Below, piece by piece: positions 5,868 to 8,903 of a stretch of 8,903 bases of DNA. The notes beneath the pieces are model-generated. The model worked only from the letters and a program-made list of their open reading frames with translations, was not told the DNA's origin and searched no databases. Position numbers and translations under genes: made by a program. The first letter of the stretch is position 1, and each line of letters opens with the position of its first letter. The stretch comes from an uncultured Clostridia bacterium (GTDB taxonomy: Bacteria; Bacillota; Clostridia; Christensenellales; Aristaeellaceae), in assembly GCA_946534455.1 (NCBI GenBank), contig CAMNCR010000206.1, positions 1 to 8,903 of the forward strand, given 5' to 3'.

Positions 5868-7250
5868 ATGGCCAAGGTCCGATCTGTCTACGCCTGCTCC
5901 GCCTGCGGGTACGAAAGCCCGCGGTGGGTGGGCCGCTGTCCCTCCTGCGGGGCCTGGAACACCCTGGAGGAGGCCATCTCCGCCCAGGAAACCCGGGCTG
6001 CCTCCGCCGGCGGCAAAATCGCCGCCAATCAGCGCCCCGGCACCGGCGCCACCGCCATGCTCCTGGCGGACATTCCGGAGGACGGCGCCCTGCGCCTGCC
6101 CACGGGCATTTCCGAGCTGGACCGGGTGCTGGGCGGCGGCATCGTGGAGGGCGGGCTGATGCTCATCGGCGGGGACCCGGGCATCGGCAAGAGCACGCTG
6201 CTGCTGCAGGTCTGCGCCCATCTGGCGGAGGCCGGGAAGCGGGTGCTGTATATCTCCGGCGAGGAATCCGCCCGGCAGATCAAGCTGCGGGCCAACCGGC
6301 TTAATGTTTCGGTACCGAACCTTTATGTGCTGGCGGAAAACGCCCTGGACGCCGTGGAGGAAAAGATCCGCGCCCTCCAGCCGGACGTGGCCGTCGTGGA
6401 CTCGATTCAGACCATGTACCGTCCGGAAATGGCCTCCGCCCCCGGCTCCGTTTCCCAGATCCGGGAAGGCACGAGCCTGCTCCTGCGCCTGTGCAAGGAA
6501 ACCGGCACCTCCATCTTCCTCGTGGGCCATGTGACGAAGGAGGGCGCCATCGCCGGCCCCCGCATGCTGGAGCACATGGTGGACGTGGTGCTGTACTTCG
6601 AGGGCGACCGGCAGCAGGACTACCGCCTGCTGCGGGCGGTGAAGAACCGCTTCGGCTCGGTGAACGAGCTGGGGGTCTTCCGCATGACCGGCCAGGGCAT
6701 GCAGGTCGTGCCCAATCCCAGCGAGGAGCTGCTGTCCCACCGGGCCAAGGGCACCAGCGGCAGCGCCGTGTTCTGCGGCCTGGAGGGCTCCCGCCCGCTG
6801 CTGTGCGATGTGCAGGCCCTGACCAGCCAGACCTATTACGGCACGCCCCGGCGCACGGTCTCCGGCGCGGACAGCGGCCGCGTGGCGCTGCTGCTGGCGG
6901 TGCTGGAGAAGCGGGCCGGCCGGCGGACGTATAATCAGGATGTGTATATCAACGTGGCCGGCGGCCTGGAGCTGTCCGAGCCCGCCGCGGACCTGGCGCT
7001 GTGCGCCGCCGTGGCCTCCAGCCTCCAGGAGGAGGCCATCGGCCCGGAGGTCGCCGTGATGGGCGAGGTGGGCCTGGCGGGGGAGGTGCGCAACGTGCCC
7101 CAGTGCGACCGCCGCGTCGCCGAATGCGCCCGCCTGGGCTTCACGACGGTGATCGTGCCCCGGGCCAACGCCCGCACCATCCGCGCGCCGGAGGGCGTCC
7201 GCGTGGTCGGCGTGGACACGGTGGCGCAGGCGCTGAGCGTGCTGTTCTGA
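5868..7250 (+). CDS. radA: DNA repair protein RadA (branch-migration ATPase)
   Basis: 460 residues, the usual RadA length. RadA is a cytoplasmic RecA-related hexameric ATPase that extends recombination intermediates and helps process branched DNA during repair. Seen in order: an N-terminal zinc finger with C10-x2-C13 and C24-x2-C27; a RecA-like ATPase core with Walker A GDPGIGKST (102-110, K108) and Walker B VAVVDS ending near D178; the RadA-specific KNRFG motif (259-263); and a C-terminal Lon-protease-like domain (about 285-460) with GGLELSEPAADLAL and VAVMGEVGLAGEVRNV. All family hallmarks are intact. The start is fixed by AGGAGG 9 nt upstream. In many Firmicutes radA sits with clpC and disA; here it instead follows a wall-protein gene and faces an ABC exporter. 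No own promoter is evident, and a terminator-like hairpin directly precedes it, so its transcription may depend on read-through. Confidence 0.98.
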   Translation: MAKVRSVYACSACGYESPRWVGRCPSCGAWNTLEEAISAQETRAASAGGKIAANQRPGTGATAMLLADIPEDGALRLPTGISELDRVLGGGIVEGGLMLIGGDPGIGKSTLLLQVCAHLAEAGKRVLYISGEESARQIKLRANRLNVSVPNLYVLAENALDAVEEKIRALQPDVAVVDSIQTMYRPEMASAPGSVSQIREGTSLLLRLCKETGTSIFLVGHVTKEGAIAGPRMLEHMVDVVLYFEGDRQQDYRLLRAVKNRFGSVNELGVFRMTGQGMQVVPNPSEELLSHRAKGTSGSAVFCGLEGSRPLLCDVQALTSQTYYGTPRRTVSGADSGRVALLLAVLEKRAGRRTYNQDVYINVAGGLELSEPAADLALCAAVASSLQEEAIGPEVAVMGEVGLAGEVRNVPQCDRRVAECARLGFTTVIVPRANARTIRAPEGVRVVGVDTVAQALSVLF

Positions 7251-7270
7251 GGGTCAGGCCGCGAGGACGG

Positions 7271-7308
7271 AAAAAACAGGGCCGGAGCTCTTCTCCGGTC
7301 CTGTTTTC
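7271..7308. terminator. Bidirectional intrinsic terminator between convergent genes
   Basis: A 15-bp stem pairs 7273-7287 with 7293-7307, with one G-T pair at 7281/7299 and loop CTCTT. On the plus strand it ends in TTTT after the GC-rich part. On the minus strand the complement of AAAAAA (7271-7276) gives six T residues, with an A-C mismatch in the stem. It therefore serves both radA and the converging ABC exporter gene. Confidence 0.9.
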
Positions 7309-7341
7309 ATAGGGTCTTCATTTCCCCCGAGCGGCGCGGCC

Positions 7342-8903
7342 TTACTGCAGCGCCTGGTACGTGGCCTCGTCCTCGTACTGGCGGGTGTAGAGGCGGTAGT
7401 AGGGGCCCCTGGCCGCCAGCAGCTCCTCATGCTTTCCGCGCTCCACGATCTTGCCGTCCCGCACCACGAGGATCAGATCCGCGTTGCGCACGGTGGACAG
7501 CCGGTGGGCGATGACCAGGGAGGTCCTGCCCTGAATGACGGTTTCGATGGCCGCCTGAATCTTCGCCTCCGTCAGGGTGTCCACCGAGGCGGTGGCCTCA
7601 TCCAGCACCAGGATGCGGGGATTGGCCAGAATGGCCCGGGCGAAGGAAATCAGCTGCTTCTCGCCCGTGCTCAGCAGATCGCCGCCCTCGCCCACGTCCG
7701 TGTCGATGCCCTTCTCCATCCGGGCCACGACCTCGTCCGCGGAGACCAGGCGCAGCGCCCGGTCGATCTCCTCCTGCGTGGCGTTGGGATTGCCGTAGAG
7801 CAGGTTCTCCCGGATCGTGCCGGAGAACAGATGCGGCGTCTGCAGGACGTAGCCGATGGCGCTGTGCAGCCAGAGCTGGCTGCGCTCCCGGGCATCCCGC
7901 CCGTCGATCAGCACCCGGCCGGAGGTGGGCTCGAAGAACCGGCACACCAGGTTGACCAGGGTGCTCTTGCCCGCGCCGGTCTCGCCGACGATGGCGATGT
8001 TGCTGCCGAAGGGGATGTCCAGGTTGAAGTGCTCCAGCACGTACTCATCCCCGTCCGGGTAGCGGAAGCTGACATCCTCGAAGGTGATGTCGCCCCGCAG
8101 GGGCTCCCAGTTCTCCCGCTTCGGATCGAAGCTGTCGCCGTATTTCGCGATGACCTCCGGCGAATCCGTCACGTCGGATTCCGTGCCCAGCAGGCGGGTC
8201 AGCCGCTCGATGTTGACCTGGGTCGTGATGACGTCGGAAATCGCGTCCACGATCCACCGGACCGGCTCCATCATGCCCTGGGCATAGCTCATGAACATGC
8301 TGAAGGTGCCCACCTCCGCCGCGGCGATGGCGCCGCCCTTCCACAGCACGATCGCCAGCGCCAGGGAGGAGGCCAGGTTCATCGTCACCGCGAAGGCGCC
8401 GCGCAGCCGGGCGGCCCGGATGCTGCTCTGCTTCATGTGGGCGGTATCCCCCACGAAGTCCCGGGTCATCCGGTTCTCAATCACCAGGGTTTTGATGGTC
8501 TTCGCGCCGGTAATGCCCTCGTTGAAATCGCTGGTGATCTGGCTGTTCAGCTCCCGGATCCGGCGGTTGGCCAGGATCAGCTTCTTCTGGAACACGGAGA
8601 ACAGCACCACCAGCAGCGGCAGAATCAGCATCACCAGCAGCGCCAGCCGGAGGTTGATGATCAGCATCACCGCCAGCGAGCCCACCAGATAGGTGATATG
8701 CCACACGCAGTCCATCAGGCTCCAGGACACGAGGGAGCCGATGCGCCCCGTGTCGCTCATGATCCGGGAATGAATATAGCCCACGCTGTTCTGATTGTAG
8801 TAGCTGAAGGACAGGGTCTGCAGATGATTGAACGCCGCGCCCCGCAGGTCCCGGTTCACCCGGACCTCCGTGGCCATGGCGCCCTTGCAGGCGATGTAGT
8901 TCG
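7342..8903 (-). CDS. ABC exporter half-transporter, membrane domain plus ATPase (N-terminus outside window)
   Basis: The minus-strand frame is open from the window edge (8903, first visible residues NYIACKGAMATEV) to the stop at 7342-7344, giving about 519 residues. The Met at 8877 is internal: family members start some 60-100 residues earlier with the first membrane segments. Numbering from that Met: LRGAAFNHLQTLSFSYYNQNSVGYIHSRIMSD (12-43) is the type I exporter intracellular-loop region; hydrophobic spans lie at about 57-97 and 165-190; the ATPase has Walker A GETGAGKST (298-306), Q-loop Q346, signature LSTGE (402-406), Walker B ILVLDE (422-427, catalytic E427) and H-loop H458. All catalytic residues are present, so this half is likely competent. 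The signature differs slightly from LSGGQ. It would export an unknown substrate (drug, lipid or peptide) as a homo- or heterodimer; a partner gene could lie beyond the right edge. Confidence 0.93.
   Translation of the reverse strand, partial: NYIACKGAMATEVRVNRDLRGAAFNHLQTLSFSYYNQNSVGYIHSRIMSDTGRIGSLVSWSLMDCVWHITYLVGSLAVMLIINLRLALLVMLILPLLVVLFSVFQKKLILANRRIRELNSQITSDFNEGITGAKTIKTLVIENRMTRDFVGDTAHMKQSSIRAARLRGAFAVTMNLASSLALAIVLWKGGAIAAAEVGTFSMFMSYAQGMMEPVRWIVDAISDVITTQVNIERLTRLLGTESDVTDSPEVIAKYGDSFDPKRENWEPLRGDITFEDVSFRYPDGDEYVLEHFNLDIPFGSNIAIVGETGAGKSTLVNLVCRFFEPTSGRVLIDGRDARERSQLWLHSAIGYVLQTPHLFSGTIRENLLYGNPNATQEEIDRALRLVSADEVVARMEKGIDTDVGEGGDLLSTGEKQLISFARAILANPRILVLDEATASVDTLTEAKIQAAIETVIQGRTSLVIAHRLSTVRNADLILVVRDGKIVERGKHEELLAARGPYYRLYTRQYEDEATYQALQ

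Noticed and set aside
5829..6740. 303-codon frame antisense to radA
   Set aside because: Shadow of radA. It would cross the terminator hairpin and has no supporting ribosome binding site or domain.

Overview
The window is GC-rich, strongly coding chromosomal DNA that most resembles a high-GC member of the Clostridia, perhaps a gut-type lineage. This placement is an inference. It rests on a leucyl-tRNA synthetase of the compact Bacillus/Clostridium type, Gram-positive-style Shine-Dalgarno sites (AGGAGG, GAGGTGA), intrinsic terminators, and a secreted multi-SH3 wall protein with Thr/Pro linkers. Gene content alone cannot name the species.

Layout: (1) 1-679, plus strand, C-terminal part of a family 2 glycosyltransferase whose start lies before the window. 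(2) 680-762, a strong extended -10 promoter and a short leader. (3) 763-3186, leuS, ending in a clear intrinsic terminator at 3193-3220. (4) 3221-3428, a non-coding stretch with an AT-rich block, a near-consensus promoter (3304-3332) and a 17-nt palindrome in the 5' leader. (5) 3429-5741, a secreted cell-wall protein with five SH3-like modules, one peptidoglycan-binding module and a C-terminal domain that I do not recognise with certainty. (6) 5742-5867, a hairpin/terminator placed directly before the radA ribosome binding site. (7) 5868-7250, radA, the DNA-repair branch-migration ATPase. (8) 7251-7341, a bidirectional terminator between convergent genes. (9) 7342-8903, minus strand, most of an ABC exporter (membrane domain plus ATPase) that runs off the right edge.

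The genes do not form one pathway. leuS and the wall protein each have their own promoter. leuS is translation housekeeping, radA is recombination housekeeping, and the glycosyltransferase, wall protein and exporter are envelope functions. I see no mobile element, CRISPR array, tRNA or rRNA, and no multi-gene system of a new kind.

The most interesting item is the C-terminal domain of the wall protein. It has a His-x17-Cys-Ile-His layout that recalls the YkuD L,D-transpeptidase active site, but it lacks the normal signature and carries additional His/Asp residues. Other points worth a look are LeuRS deviations in both the KMSKS loop and the editing-site threonine-rich loop, and loss of the usual acidic ED motif in the glycosyltransferase.
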